From the NCBI GenBank assembly GCA_964581355.1, contig CAZOOA010000002.1, positions 78,525 through 142,524 on the forward strand: a stretch of 64,000 nucleotides of DNA, in the 5' to 3' direction. A program made the translations under genes and the position numbers. The notes under the pieces are model-generated. The model was not told the origin of the DNA and made no database searches. It saw only the letters and a list, made by a program, of their open reading frames with translations. The DNA comes from CAZOOA01 sp964581355. GTDB taxonomy: Bacteria; Bacillota; Dethiobacteria; DTU022; UBA8154. Shown in pieces: positions 34,113-41,903 of this stretch. How positions within the stretch are numbered: position 1 is the first letter of the stretch; every line of letters starts with the position of its first letter.

Positions 34113-36014
34113 CTACTCTAACCGATTTTCCCAGCGCAATATCACCACTGCCAGGGGCGGGACAACGATTTCCAGGCTCCAGTCCCGGTTGTGCCAGCGG
34201 TATTTTTCTGCCACCAGGGGGCTGTAATTCCCCTGTCCCGAGCCACCGTAAACTTCAGCGTCACTGTTAAATACTTCCTTGTAACTGCCGGGCCCAGGTA
34301 CTCCGATGCGGTAGCCCTGGTGGAACCCCGGCGTAAAGTTGCAAACGGTCACCAGGCATTCTTCCGCAGATTTTGCTTTCCGGATAAAGGTTATGACACT
34401 CTGGCTGGAATCATGGGGATCCACCCACTGAAAACCCCGGGCCTGGTGGTCCAGCTCCCAGAGGGCCCGTTGCTCCCGGCAAAAATAGTTCAGATCCCGC
34501 ACGTAGCGCTGCAGCCGGGCATGGCTTTCAAAGTCCAGCAGGTTCCAGTCCAGCTGGCTGTCATGGTCCCATTCGGAAAACTGGCCCAGCTCTGCTCCCA
34601 TAAACAAAAGCTTTTTTCCGGGGTGAGCGGCCATATAGCCGTACAGCAGGCGCAGGTTGGCAAATTTCTGCCAGTAATCCCCCGGCATCTTGTCCAGCAG
34701 GGATTTCTTGCAGTGGACAACTTCATCATGGGAAAGGGGAAGGACGAAATTCTCTGTAAAAGCATACCAAAAGGAAAACGTGAGCAACTGGTGGTGCCAT
34801 TTGCGGTGCACCGGGTCCATGGACATATAGTTCAGGATATCGTTCATCCAGCCCATATTCCACTTAAAATTAAATCCCAAACCGCCCAGGTAGGTCGGGG
34901 CAGTAACCTGGGGCCACTGGGTCGACTCCTCGGCGATCATCAAAGCACCCGGGAAATGGTGAAAAACCTGTTCGTTGAGTTTTTTCAGGAAGGAAACCGC
35001 ATCCAGGTTTTCCCGCCCCCCGTACTGGTTGGGGGCCCACTGACCGTCTTCCCGCCCGAAATCCAGGTAAAGCATGCTGGCCACGGCATCGACACGTAGT
35101 CCGTCGATGTGGTACAGGTCCATCCAGAAAAGGGCGTTGGAGATCAAAAAGCTCTGCACTTCTGGTTTGCCCAGGTCAAAATGCAGCGTATCCCACTGGA
35201 GACTTTCTGACCTCCTGCCATCTTCGGGTTCATAGACGGGAGAGCCATCAAAATACCGTAAGCCATGATCATCCTTACAAAAATGCCCGGGGACCCAGTC
35301 CAATATCACTCCCAGGCCTGCCTGGTGGCATCGGTCAACAAAAAACATCAAATCCTGGGGGGATCCGTAGCGGCTGGTAGCCGCAAAGTACCCGGTAGCC
35401 TGGTAGCCCCAGGACCCGTCGTACGGATGCTCAGCCAGGGGAAGCAGCTCGATATGGGTGTAGCCCATGGAAGCCACGTAGTCAACAAGTTCATAGGCCA
35501 TTTCCCGGTAAGTCAAAAAATCCCCGGAATCGTTTCGTTTCCAGGAACCCAGGTGAACTTCGTAGATCAGCATGGGGCGTTGGTGCGCGGGACAGTCTGC
35601 CCTTTGTTTCATCCAGGCATGATCTCCCCAGCGGTACCCTCCCAGGGAAGTGACGAGGGAGGCCGTCTTTGGCCTGACCTCGGCCTGGAAAGCATAAGGG
35701 TCCGCTTTGTGCAGAACCTTTCCATCCCGGGTTACAACCCGGTACTTGTAAGCATCTCCCTGCCTGGCCCCGGGGATAAAAAGAGTCCAAACTCCCGTGT
35801 TTTTTACTTTTTTCATCTCGTGTTTCGTTTCCTGCCACCGGTTAAAGTCACCGACAACCTGCACTTCCCGGGCCCGGGGCGCCCAAAGGGAAAAACGCAC
35901 CCCTTCCCGCCCGCTTTCAATCCCCGGATGCGCACCGAAAACCTGGTAGCTGCGAAAAAGGTTGCCCTGGTGAAACAGGTATAAGTTAAACTCATCAGGC
36001 GTTGCTGAGTCCAT
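34113..36014 (-). CDS. glgB: 1,4-alpha-glucan branching enzyme
   Basis: 633 residues, GH13 with an N-terminal CBM48 domain (FSLWAPRAREVQVVGDFN). Catalytic motifs: LDWVPGHF (region I), GLRVDAVASMLYLD (nucleophile Asp), MIAEEST (acid/base Glu) and LPLSHDEV (region IV). It introduces alpha-1,6 branches. First gene of the glgB-glgC-glgD-glgA-glgP group. The ATG at 36014 has GTGAGGG upstream at ten bases, a little far. Its 382-bp leader carries tandem repeats and two terminator-like hairpins, suggesting control by premature termination. Confidence 0.96.
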   Translation of the reverse strand: MDSATPDEFNLYLFHQGNLFRSYQVFGAHPGIESGREGVRFSLWAPRAREVQVVGDFNRWQETKHEMKKVKNTGVWTLFIPGARQGDAYKYRVVTRDGKVLHKADPYAFQAEVRPKTASLVTSLGGYRWGDHAWMKQRADCPAHQRPMLIYEVHLGSWKRNDSGDFLTYREMAYELVDYVASMGYTHIELLPLAEHPYDGSWGYQATGYFAATSRYGSPQDLMFFVDRCHQAGLGVILDWVPGHFCKDDHGLRYFDGSPVYEPEDGRRSESLQWDTLHFDLGKPEVQSFLISNALFWMDLYHIDGLRVDAVASMLYLDFGREDGQWAPNQYGGRENLDAVSFLKKLNEQVFHHFPGALMIAEESTQWPQVTAPTYLGGLGFNFKWNMGWMNDILNYMSMDPVHRKWHHQLLTFSFWYAFTENFVLPLSHDEVVHCKKSLLDKMPGDYWQKFANLRLLYGYMAAHPGKKLLFMGAELGQFSEWDHDSQLDWNLLDFESHARLQRYVRDLNYFCREQRALWELDHQARGFQWVDPHDSSQSVITFIRKAKSAEECLVTVCNFTPGFHQGYRIGVPGPGSYKEVFNSDAEVYGGSGQGNYSPLVAEKYRWHNRDWSLEIVVPPLAVVILRWENRLE

Positions 36015-36097
36015 TGTTTCATCGCCCTCACTGCAGTAGTGTCCTGTCCAATCCTTAGGACAATTCCTGAAATCTTTTTATTCTAAGTTTGCTGAGT

Positions 36098-36134
36098 CGA
36101 TTACTCTTCAACAAACCGATTACTCTTCAACAAA
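36098..36134. repeat. Tandem 18-bp repeat in the glgB leader
   Basis: CGATTACTCTTCAACAAA occurs twice, at 36098-36115 and 36117-36134, with one base between. It lies between the second hairpin and the glgB start. Confidence 0.85.
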
Positions 36135-36159
36135 AAGGAATCGGTTTTCCTGCCGACTC
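36131..36159 (-). terminator. Terminator-like hairpin 2 in the glgB leader
   Basis: On the minus strand GAGTCGG, loop CAGGAAAA, CCGATTC (7 bp, one G-U) followed by CTTTTTG. The loop is identical to that of the upstream hairpin at 36192-36214. Confidence 0.6.
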
Positions 36160-36191
36160 AAAAAATTATTACCTATTTTGTCATATTCTTT

Positions 36192-36214
36192 AAAAAAACC
36201 GGTTTTCCTGCCGG
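36192..36214 (-). terminator. Terminator-like hairpin 1 in the glgB leader
   Basis: On the minus strand CCGG, loop CAGGAAAA, CCGG followed by seven T. The stem is short. Together with the next hairpin it suggests a duplicated attenuator. A third, larger inverted repeat (CCCCCGG/CCGGGGG, 36268-36307) lies farther upstream and may end the epimerase transcript. Confidence 0.5.
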
Positions 36215-36396
36215 ATGAAAAAATAATTGGCAGATAAAAGTAGAAAACTATTCCCTGCCAAAAATGACCCCCGGAGCAGCAGGAAAAAAACGCCTATATG
36301 ACCCGGGGGCTCGGATTCATTTCACCGGCTGAACTGCATTTGCCACAGCCATGCTGAGCCGATTATTTAAAACTGGCACAAAATGCCTGGGCTTTG

Positions 36397-37356
36397 TCAT
36401 ATTATACTGCGCTGGACTTCCGCGATAAAATCTTTAACCGCTTTGTCCAGGTCGTAACCTGTTTCCCAGTTCCAGTCTGTGCGGGCCGCTGTATCATCAA
36501 TAACATCAGGCCAGCTGTCGGCAATCCGGACCATTCCCTGCTGGGGGGTAAAGATAATTTCCGCTTCCGGGATAATCTTCATTACCGTTTCAGCCATTTC
36601 TCCCGCTGTTGGAGAAAAACCGGCCACGTTATACATCCGGTAGTTCAAGCTTTCTTCCCGGGCCTCGGAAAGCTGCAAAAGTGAACTGACTGCATCCTTG
36701 ATGTAGAGGAGGGGGATGCGACAACGGGGTTCTACGAACACTTCATAGGGTTCCCCCAAAGCCGGCTTTTCCACGATCAGGGTGGAATAAGCTGAAACGC
36801 CACCAGGGCCTCGTCCCGGCCCGATGACAGAGGGCAGGCGAACACCCCGGAAGTCAAGACCAAAGCGGATCTTGTAATACTCACCCAGCCGCTCCGAGGA
36901 AACCTTGGTCACACCGTAGATGGTATGAGGGTACTGAGGGGCCGTATTGTCTACAGGGTCGGTGAGATGGTCGCCAAAGGTGGCAATAGTGCTGGTAAAC
37001 ATTACCTGCTTCACCCCCAGGATACGGGCGATCTCCAGGATATACCATGTGCCCAGCATGTTCACTTCGAAGGCCTTGGAAGGATAGGTCTCCGCTTTAT
37101 GGGAAAGGAAAGCACCACAGTGGATAATGCGCTCAATCCCATGGCTTTTGACGGCATCCAACACTTCAGGCCAGCAGGAAAGGTCGCCGCCTACCTTGAC
37201 CACCTGATCTTCCACCTCCCGGGCATAGGGCAGCAGGTGAGGCCCCGGCGAGTCCAGGAACAGGTCCAAAAGTACTACCTTTTCTCCCATGCTGACCAGT
37301 TCCTTGGCCAGGTAACTTCCCAAAAAACCCGAACCTCCGGTAATTAATGTTTTCAT
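36397..37356 (-). CDS. NAD-dependent epimerase/dehydratase family protein
   Basis: 319 residues of an extended short-chain dehydrogenase. The Rossmann motif TGGSGFLGSYLAKEL is at residues 6-20, and the catalytic YxxxK is YGVTKVSSERL with a Ser/Thr in the TSTIATFGD segment. The substrate-binding C-terminal half contains YNVAGFSPTAGEMAE, a common pattern of NDP-sugar epimerases. It may act on a nucleotide sugar, yet the L-threonine dehydrogenase-like branch of this family has similar sequences, so the substrate is open. It is followed by the glgB leader and preceded by the GYF-domain gene with a 42-bp gap. Confidence 0.85.
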   Translation of the reverse strand: MKTLITGGSGFLGSYLAKELVSMGEKVVLLDLFLDSPGPHLLPYAREVEDQVVKVGGDLSCWPEVLDAVKSHGIERIIHCGAFLSHKAETYPSKAFEVNMLGTWYILEIARILGVKQVMFTSTIATFGDHLTDPVDNTAPQYPHTIYGVTKVSSERLGEYYKIRFGLDFRGVRLPSVIGPGRGPGGVSAYSTLIVEKPALGEPYEVFVEPRCRIPLLYIKDAVSSLLQLSEAREESLNYRMYNVAGFSPTAGEMAETVMKIIPEAEIIFTPQQGMVRIADSWPDVIDDTAARTDWNWETGYDLDKAVKDFIAEVQRSII

Positions 37357-37398
37357 TTGATTTCCCCCTTCATTTTTACCAGGAAACGGCGAACCTGC

Positions 37399-38358
37399 TT
37401 ATTTCTCCAGGATTAGATCAAAACTGGTTTTTTCCAGGCTTCCCCGGACCTGGGCAAAGTTCCGCTCCCGGATACGTTCCAGCTCCATAGCGCCGTCATC
37501 CCTTTCAGGTGTGAGCAAAGACAGCTCGTCATCCTGCAGGAGTTCGACGATAAAGCTGTCTTTCCAGGTTTCGTCTTCGTCTTGGTAGAAGCTGAGCAGG
37601 TATGCAGTCCGGGATGCTTCCTGGAGCTGGTAAAAAGTTTCTCCCCACAGACCTGTTTCAGCATTGGCTACCTGCACCACTCCTTCCCGGGTAAAGCGAA
37701 AATACAGGGAATCGCCCTCTTCATCGCCTCTTCGCCAGCTTCCAATAATGGTCTCAAAATCCCCGGTTAACAATCCCCTGGGCTGGGGTGCCCCGTTTTG
37801 ATCATCAACCGGATCCGGTTGTGCCTCTTCACCCCGGGTTTGTCTTTCCGGGGGCAGGCCTGGAGCTTCTTCTCCGGGCGACAGATCCCCCTGGTCATGC
37901 TGTTCTTCCTCTCCGACTCCCCTTTCCACAGCGGGGGCATAGTCGGCAATAGCCGGGAAAGTCCGTAACACAAACCCCGAGAGCAAATCACCCGCTCCCG
38001 GCGATGAGCCGGTGCCGGAAAAAAAGAAAAGGAGCAGCAGCACGACAACCACGCCTCCCGCCAAGGAAACCCATTTTTTCCTGCTTTTTTTCTGGCCATC
38101 ACTTCGGGAAGACCTGTCCTTTTTTGCCTTCTGCCCTTTGGCCCCCTTTGGGTCCGGAGAAGGCTTTTCTTCCTGTTTCTCCGGGAACAAACCCGGCACT
38201 TCTTCGGCTGCAATCCAGTCAGGAAGAGAGTCTTTCCACAGCAAGGAGTCCTTCTCAATAAAGCCCTGCCTGACATACCAGGCTAACTGTTTACGGGTGT
38301 AGGGACCTGTTTTTTCCCCCTTCCGCAGCAGATACCATTTTTCCACCGGCTTGGACAA
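37399..38358 (-). CDS. GYF_2-domain single-pass membrane protein
   Basis: About 319 residues from the TTG at 38358, chosen for the GGGGTGG site; a GTG three codons earlier is possible. The N-terminal 50 residues are a GYF_2-type domain (WYLLRKGEKTGPYTRKQLAWY, then GFIEKDSLLWKDSLPDWI). A Lys/Ser-rich linker precedes one membrane helix (about 94-114, GGVVVVLLLLFFF). An acidic Pro/Glu/Gln linker leads to an outside domain with a lipocalin-like feel (ETIIGSWRRGDEEGDSLYFRF). Such proteins are widespread but uncharacterised. The topology (domain inside, C-terminus outside) follows the positive-inside rule. Confidence 0.75.
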   Translation of the reverse strand: MSKPVEKWYLLRKGEKTGPYTRKQLAWYVRQGFIEKDSLLWKDSLPDWIAAEEVPGLFPEKQEEKPSPDPKGAKGQKAKKDRSSRSDGQKKSRKKWVSLAGGVVVVLLLLFFFSGTGSSPGAGDLLSGFVLRTFPAIADYAPAVERGVGEEEQHDQGDLSPGEEAPGLPPERQTRGEEAQPDPVDDQNGAPQPRGLLTGDFETIIGSWRRGDEEGDSLYFRFTREGVVQVANAETGLWGETFYQLQEASRTAYLLSFYQDEDETWKDSFIVELLQDDELSLLTPERDDGAMELERIRERNFAQVRGSLEKTSFDLILEK

Positions 38359-38605
38359 CAAAACCACCCCATCAAAAATTATTCAGCTATTATTGCCCTG
38401 TTCGTTATTCAATGATTCAACATATGTAATCTAGTAGATGATAAGATTTATTCTTGTACCATCAGTTATAATCAATTTTCTTGCGCTACTTTATTATTTA
38501 TGTCCATTTTTCCTGTACATAGATTTTACTATAGAATATAAGCCCGGGCAAAAGAAAAGTTGGAGATAAACCAGGAATATGAGGATTAGATAGAGCTAGG
38601 TAGGG
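38359..38605. other. AT-rich spacer, no gene
   Basis: About 247 bp of AT-rich sequence upstream of the GYF gene. It probably holds that gene's promoter but no convincing -35/-10 pair stands out. Confidence 0.4.
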
Positions 38606-39796
38606 CTAGATGATTCCTTTATTTTGCAAATGCTTTACCTTTTCAGTACTGTAACCCAGGACTTGCTGCAAAACTTCCATCGTATGTTCTCCCAGGGATG
38701 GCGGTGGAAGCATCTGCTCGCATGCGGTCTCAGAAAGTTTGTAGGGAATTCCCGCCACGGTAAACTCCATCCCGGACTGCAGGGTGATTTTACGGACCAT
38801 ATCCCGGGCCAGCACCTGGGGATCCTGAAGCACCTGGTCCACCCCCTGGATCCGGCCGCAGGGAATATTTTCCTGTTCCAGGCGGTTGATCCAGTAGTCC
38901 ACGGTCTCTTGTTGGATAGCTTCATCCAGCAGAGGCTTGAGCCGATCCCAGTTGCGGGTCCTGCTGTCGTTATCCAGAAAGCGGGCATCCCGGGCCAAGT
39001 GAGGCACCCCCAGGACCTGGCAGAGTTTTTCCCAGAGCCTGTTGTTTCCCGCTGCGATGATAATGTAGCCGTCACGGGCCGAAAAGGAGCTAAAAGGAGT
39101 AATCGAAGGATGTCTATTGCCCAGGGGTGCCGGTATCTCCCCCGTGACTGTGTAACGGGCTATGGCATTTTCCAGGAGTGCCACCTGGGAGTCCAGCATG
39201 GAAATATCCACCTTCTGCCCCTGCCCTTGGGTGCGAGCGACAAGCAGAGCAGAAAGGATCCCGATAACGGTAAAAAGCCCGGCGGTTAAGTCGCCCACCG
39301 AAGCGCCCACCCTGGTAGGCATGCCTCCTTCCTGCCCGGTAATGCTCATAATTCCTCCCCGCCCCTGAACAACAATATCATAAGCAGGTTTCTGCGTTTC
39401 CGGTCCCGTGGTCCCAAACCCGGAAACGACAGCGTAGACCAGCCCGGGATGTACCTTTGACAGGTCCTCGTATCCCAACCCCCACTTCTCCATGGTTCCC
39501 GGACGGTAATTTTCCACCAGGATATCAAAATGGGGGATCATCTCTTTGAGCAGGCCCTGCCCTTCGCCGCTTTTCAAGTTTACTGTAACACTTTTTTTAT
39601 TCCGGTTCAGGCTGAGAAAATAGGCGCTTTCCTCACCCAAAAAAGGCCCATAAGCCCTGGAGTCGTCCCCTTTTTCCGGTGTTTCTATCTTGATGACTTC
39701 GGCGCCCAGGTCAGCCAGCTGCAACGTGCAAAATGGACCGGCCAACACCCGGGTCAAATCCAGCACCCGGATCCCCTCTAAAGGTCTGCTTTGCAT
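38606..39796 (-). CDS. CoA-transferase family III (CaiB/BaiF) protein
   Basis: 396 residues, the normal size. The N-terminus LEGIRVLDLTRVLAGPFCTLQLADLGAEVIK is shared by the family (only part quoted motifs: DLTRVLAGPFCT and LADLGAEVIKIE). The catalytic Asp lies in the GRGGIMSITGQ to GASVGDLTAG region (D of GDLTAG). Class III enzymes move CoA between acyl groups by a Claisen-type mixed anhydride. Homologues include formyl-CoA, carnitine and succinyl-CoA transferases. The substrate cannot be read from sequence and no catabolic neighbours are present. Confidence 0.9.
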   Translation of the reverse strand: MQSRPLEGIRVLDLTRVLAGPFCTLQLADLGAEVIKIETPEKGDDSRAYGPFLGEESAYFLSLNRNKKSVTVNLKSGEGQGLLKEMIPHFDILVENYRPGTMEKWGLGYEDLSKVHPGLVYAVVSGFGTTGPETQKPAYDIVVQGRGGIMSITGQEGGMPTRVGASVGDLTAGLFTVIGILSALLVARTQGQGQKVDISMLDSQVALLENAIARYTVTGEIPAPLGNRHPSITPFSSFSARDGYIIIAAGNNRLWEKLCQVLGVPHLARDARFLDNDSRTRNWDRLKPLLDEAIQQETVDYWINRLEQENIPCGRIQGVDQVLQDPQVLARDMVRKITLQSGMEFTVAGIPYKLSETACEQMLPPPSLGEHTMEVLQQVLGYSTEKVKHLQNKGII

Positions 39797-39899
39797 CTAC
39801 CCCACCCTTTCCTCGGACCGGGAGGCAAAAGGATCAAAAACCAACTTTTGCCCCTGCCAGAGCTAGATTGACTACGATGAAAGACGCAGCGGTTACGAA

Positions 39900-40850
39900 C
39901 TATTTTCCATGCGCACCAGGAGTTTTCCTGTAAAATGAAGTCCTGTCCCGGATGAAACGCACCACTTTCCCCTCTTTTTCCAGGCGGGCCAGCACCTTGA
40001 TTATCTCCTGCCCGCTTTTTTTCAGCTCCCGGGAAAGGGAGAGCATACTTTCCGGCTTATAGTTGAGCCTGTCCAGGATGGCTTTTTCCAGGTCCGCTTC
40101 CATGGCTTTTCTCCAAAACCCTGTGCTCTCTTCAATGATTTCCACCTTCTCAGCCAGCTGCTCCCGAAAATGGCGCAATGTTTGCGGGGGAACAGGCTCG
40201 ATCTTGTCCTGGGCCGGCGGGCGCGAGACGGTATTGATCTGGACTTTGTCCAGCTCCATAGTCTCCAGGACTTCGGCCAGTCGCGCCAGGTCTGCTTCGC
40301 TGTCATTCAGGCCCCGGCAGAGCAGGATCTCCAGCCAGATCTCGCCGGAAAATTCCCGGCAGAACTGCCTCAGCCCCCGGAAAATCTTTTCCAGGGAAAG
40401 TTCTTTACAAGGACGGTTTACCCGCTGAAAAGACTCTTCCCCGGCAGCATCCAGGGAGGGGACCACCAAGTCGGCCTGGCGCAGATCATCCCGGACATCC
40501 CGGTCCCAGAGCAGAGAACTGTTGGTAATCACTGCCACTGGTACCGGGCTGATTTCTTTCAAGTGAGCGATATATCTGCCCAGGTCCCTGTTCAGGGTCG
40601 GCTCACCGGAACCGGCAAAAGTCAGGTAATCCAGGTCCAGCCCCCGGAGCTGTTTCTTGCCGGCCAGAGATGACAGCTCTTCCAGGACTTCCCGGGAATC
40701 CAGGAAATTTTGGCGCTGGCACGTCAAATTAGTGGTCTCCCCCTCATGACAGTAGACGCAGTTGAAACTGCAGGTTTTATAGGGAATGATGTCGATCCCG
40801 ACGGAGATTCCCAGTCGCCGGGAGTACAGGGGTCCGTAGATTGTGTTCAT
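39900..40850 (-). CDS. Radical SAM protein
   Basis: 316 residues from the ATG at 40850, which has GGGGAGG upstream. Starts MNTIYGPLYSRRLGISVGID, with the cluster motif CSFNCVYC (CxxxCxxC). GEPTLN and a VITNSSLL segment follow, as in radical SAM barrels. The C-terminal 80 residues look like a winged helix (LSRELKKSGQEIIKVLARLEKEGKVV is the helix-turn-helix area; quoted parts only). Family members of the type 'PLYSRRLG' are common in anaerobes and of unknown substrate. It lies 39 bp after the next radical SAM gene. Confidence 0.88.
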   Translation of the reverse strand: MNTIYGPLYSRRLGISVGIDIIPYKTCSFNCVYCHEGETTNLTCQRQNFLDSREVLEELSSLAGKKQLRGLDLDYLTFAGSGEPTLNRDLGRYIAHLKEISPVPVAVITNSSLLWDRDVRDDLRQADLVVPSLDAAGEESFQRVNRPCKELSLEKIFRGLRQFCREFSGEIWLEILLCRGLNDSEADLARLAEVLETMELDKVQINTVSRPPAQDKIEPVPPQTLRHFREQLAEKVEIIEESTGFWRKAMEADLEKAILDRLNYKPESMLSLSRELKKSGQEIIKVLARLEKEGKVVRFIRDRTSFYRKTPGAHGK

Positions 40851-40889
40851 TAAACATATCCTCCCCTTGGAGAGTCCATTCATTTTTCA

Positions 40890-41903
40890 TTAACCGGTGT
40901 CATTAACCGGTACATGCCTGCCCTGGCAGGAGTTGCGGGCTTTGAGGGTCTGCTCCACCTTTCGGGCAAAGTCAGCCCGGGAGACATCCCAACGGGGCGC
41001 CAACAGCAGCTCTTCCCTGGTCACTTCACTCATCAGGCGATGGACAACAATATCTTGCCGTAACAGCTCCAGCTGGTCGCAGAGGATTTCCAGGTATTCT
41101 TCTGCGTTGAGCAGTCTCAGTTCTCCCTGCCGGTAAAGCCGGGCCAGGTCTGTGCTTTCCATCACCTGGAGTTGGTGAAACTTGATACCCTTAACGGGCA
41201 GCCCGGCTAAGACCCGGGCTGTTTCCAGCATCTCCCGGCGCCCTTCTCCTGGCAGGCCGTTGATAATATGGACACAAACCCGCAGCCCCCGGCGTTCGCT
41301 TTCCAGGACAGCATCCCGGAAGCAGGCGAAATCGTGCCCCCGGTTAATCCGCTTTAGGGTGGCATCGTGGAAAGTCTGCAGGCCCAGTTCCAGCCAGACA
41401 TGGTGTTTGCTGCCATACTCCGCCAGCAGGTCCAGCACATCCTCCTGGAGGCAGTCGGGCCGGGTGGCTACACTTAAACCGACGACCCCGGGGACGGACA
41501 AAGCTTCCTGGTAGAGCTGACGCAGGGTGGATAAAGGCGCATAGGTATTGCTGAAAGACTGGAAGTAGGCCAGGTAAAAACGCCGGGGAGTAAACCCGGC
41601 GGGCACGCCCTGTTCCTGTCCCTGTGCTCCAGGATTTTTTTTCCGCTGTTCCGAGCGTAGTTGAAACTTTCTAACCTGTTCTGCAATGGAAGCCGTCCGA
41701 TCGTTTGTTTCCCTGGAGAGTGCGCCCGGGCTAAAGCCGGGATTATGGCAGAAAATGCAACCTTGACTGGATTTGGCACCATCCAGGTTGGGACAGGTCA
41801 TTCCGGCGTCCAGGGGAATTTTATAAACTTTTTGGCCGAACAACTCCCGGAAATACTGGCTCAGGCGATAGTACCAGCCGGGCTGGGGCATGGATCCCGT
41901 CAC
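40890..41903 (-). CDS. Radical SAM protein, TIGR01212 (YtqA-like) family
   Basis: 337 residues. The signature is GQKVYKIPLDAGMTCPNLDG with the cluster cysteines in TCPN...GCIFC spaced wider than usual, a trait of this family. It has an Elp3-like radical SAM core (LELGLQTFHDATLKRINRGH). B. subtilis YtqA is a homologue and its reaction is not established. The ATG overlaps the mnmG stop by four bases, so it is coupled to a tRNA-modification gene, which may hint at an RNA substrate. An 11-bp tandem repeat (CATTAACCGGT twice) ends the gene. Confidence 0.9.
   Translation of the reverse strand: MTGSMPQPGWYYRLSQYFRELFGQKVYKIPLDAGMTCPNLDGAKSSQGCIFCHNPGFSPGALSRETNDRTASIAEQVRKFQLRSEQRKKNPGAQGQEQGVPAGFTPRRFYLAYFQSFSNTYAPLSTLRQLYQEALSVPGVVGLSVATRPDCLQEDVLDLLAEYGSKHHVWLELGLQTFHDATLKRINRGHDFACFRDAVLESERRGLRVCVHIINGLPGEGRREMLETARVLAGLPVKGIKFHQLQVMESTDLARLYRQGELRLLNAEEYLEILCDQLELLRQDIVVHRLMSEVTREELLLAPRWDVSRADFARKVEQTLKARNSCQGRHVPVNDTG

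Noticed and set aside
36098..36134. Tandem 18-bp repeats considered as a CRISPR start
   Set aside because: Only two copies with one base between; no spacers and no cas genes.
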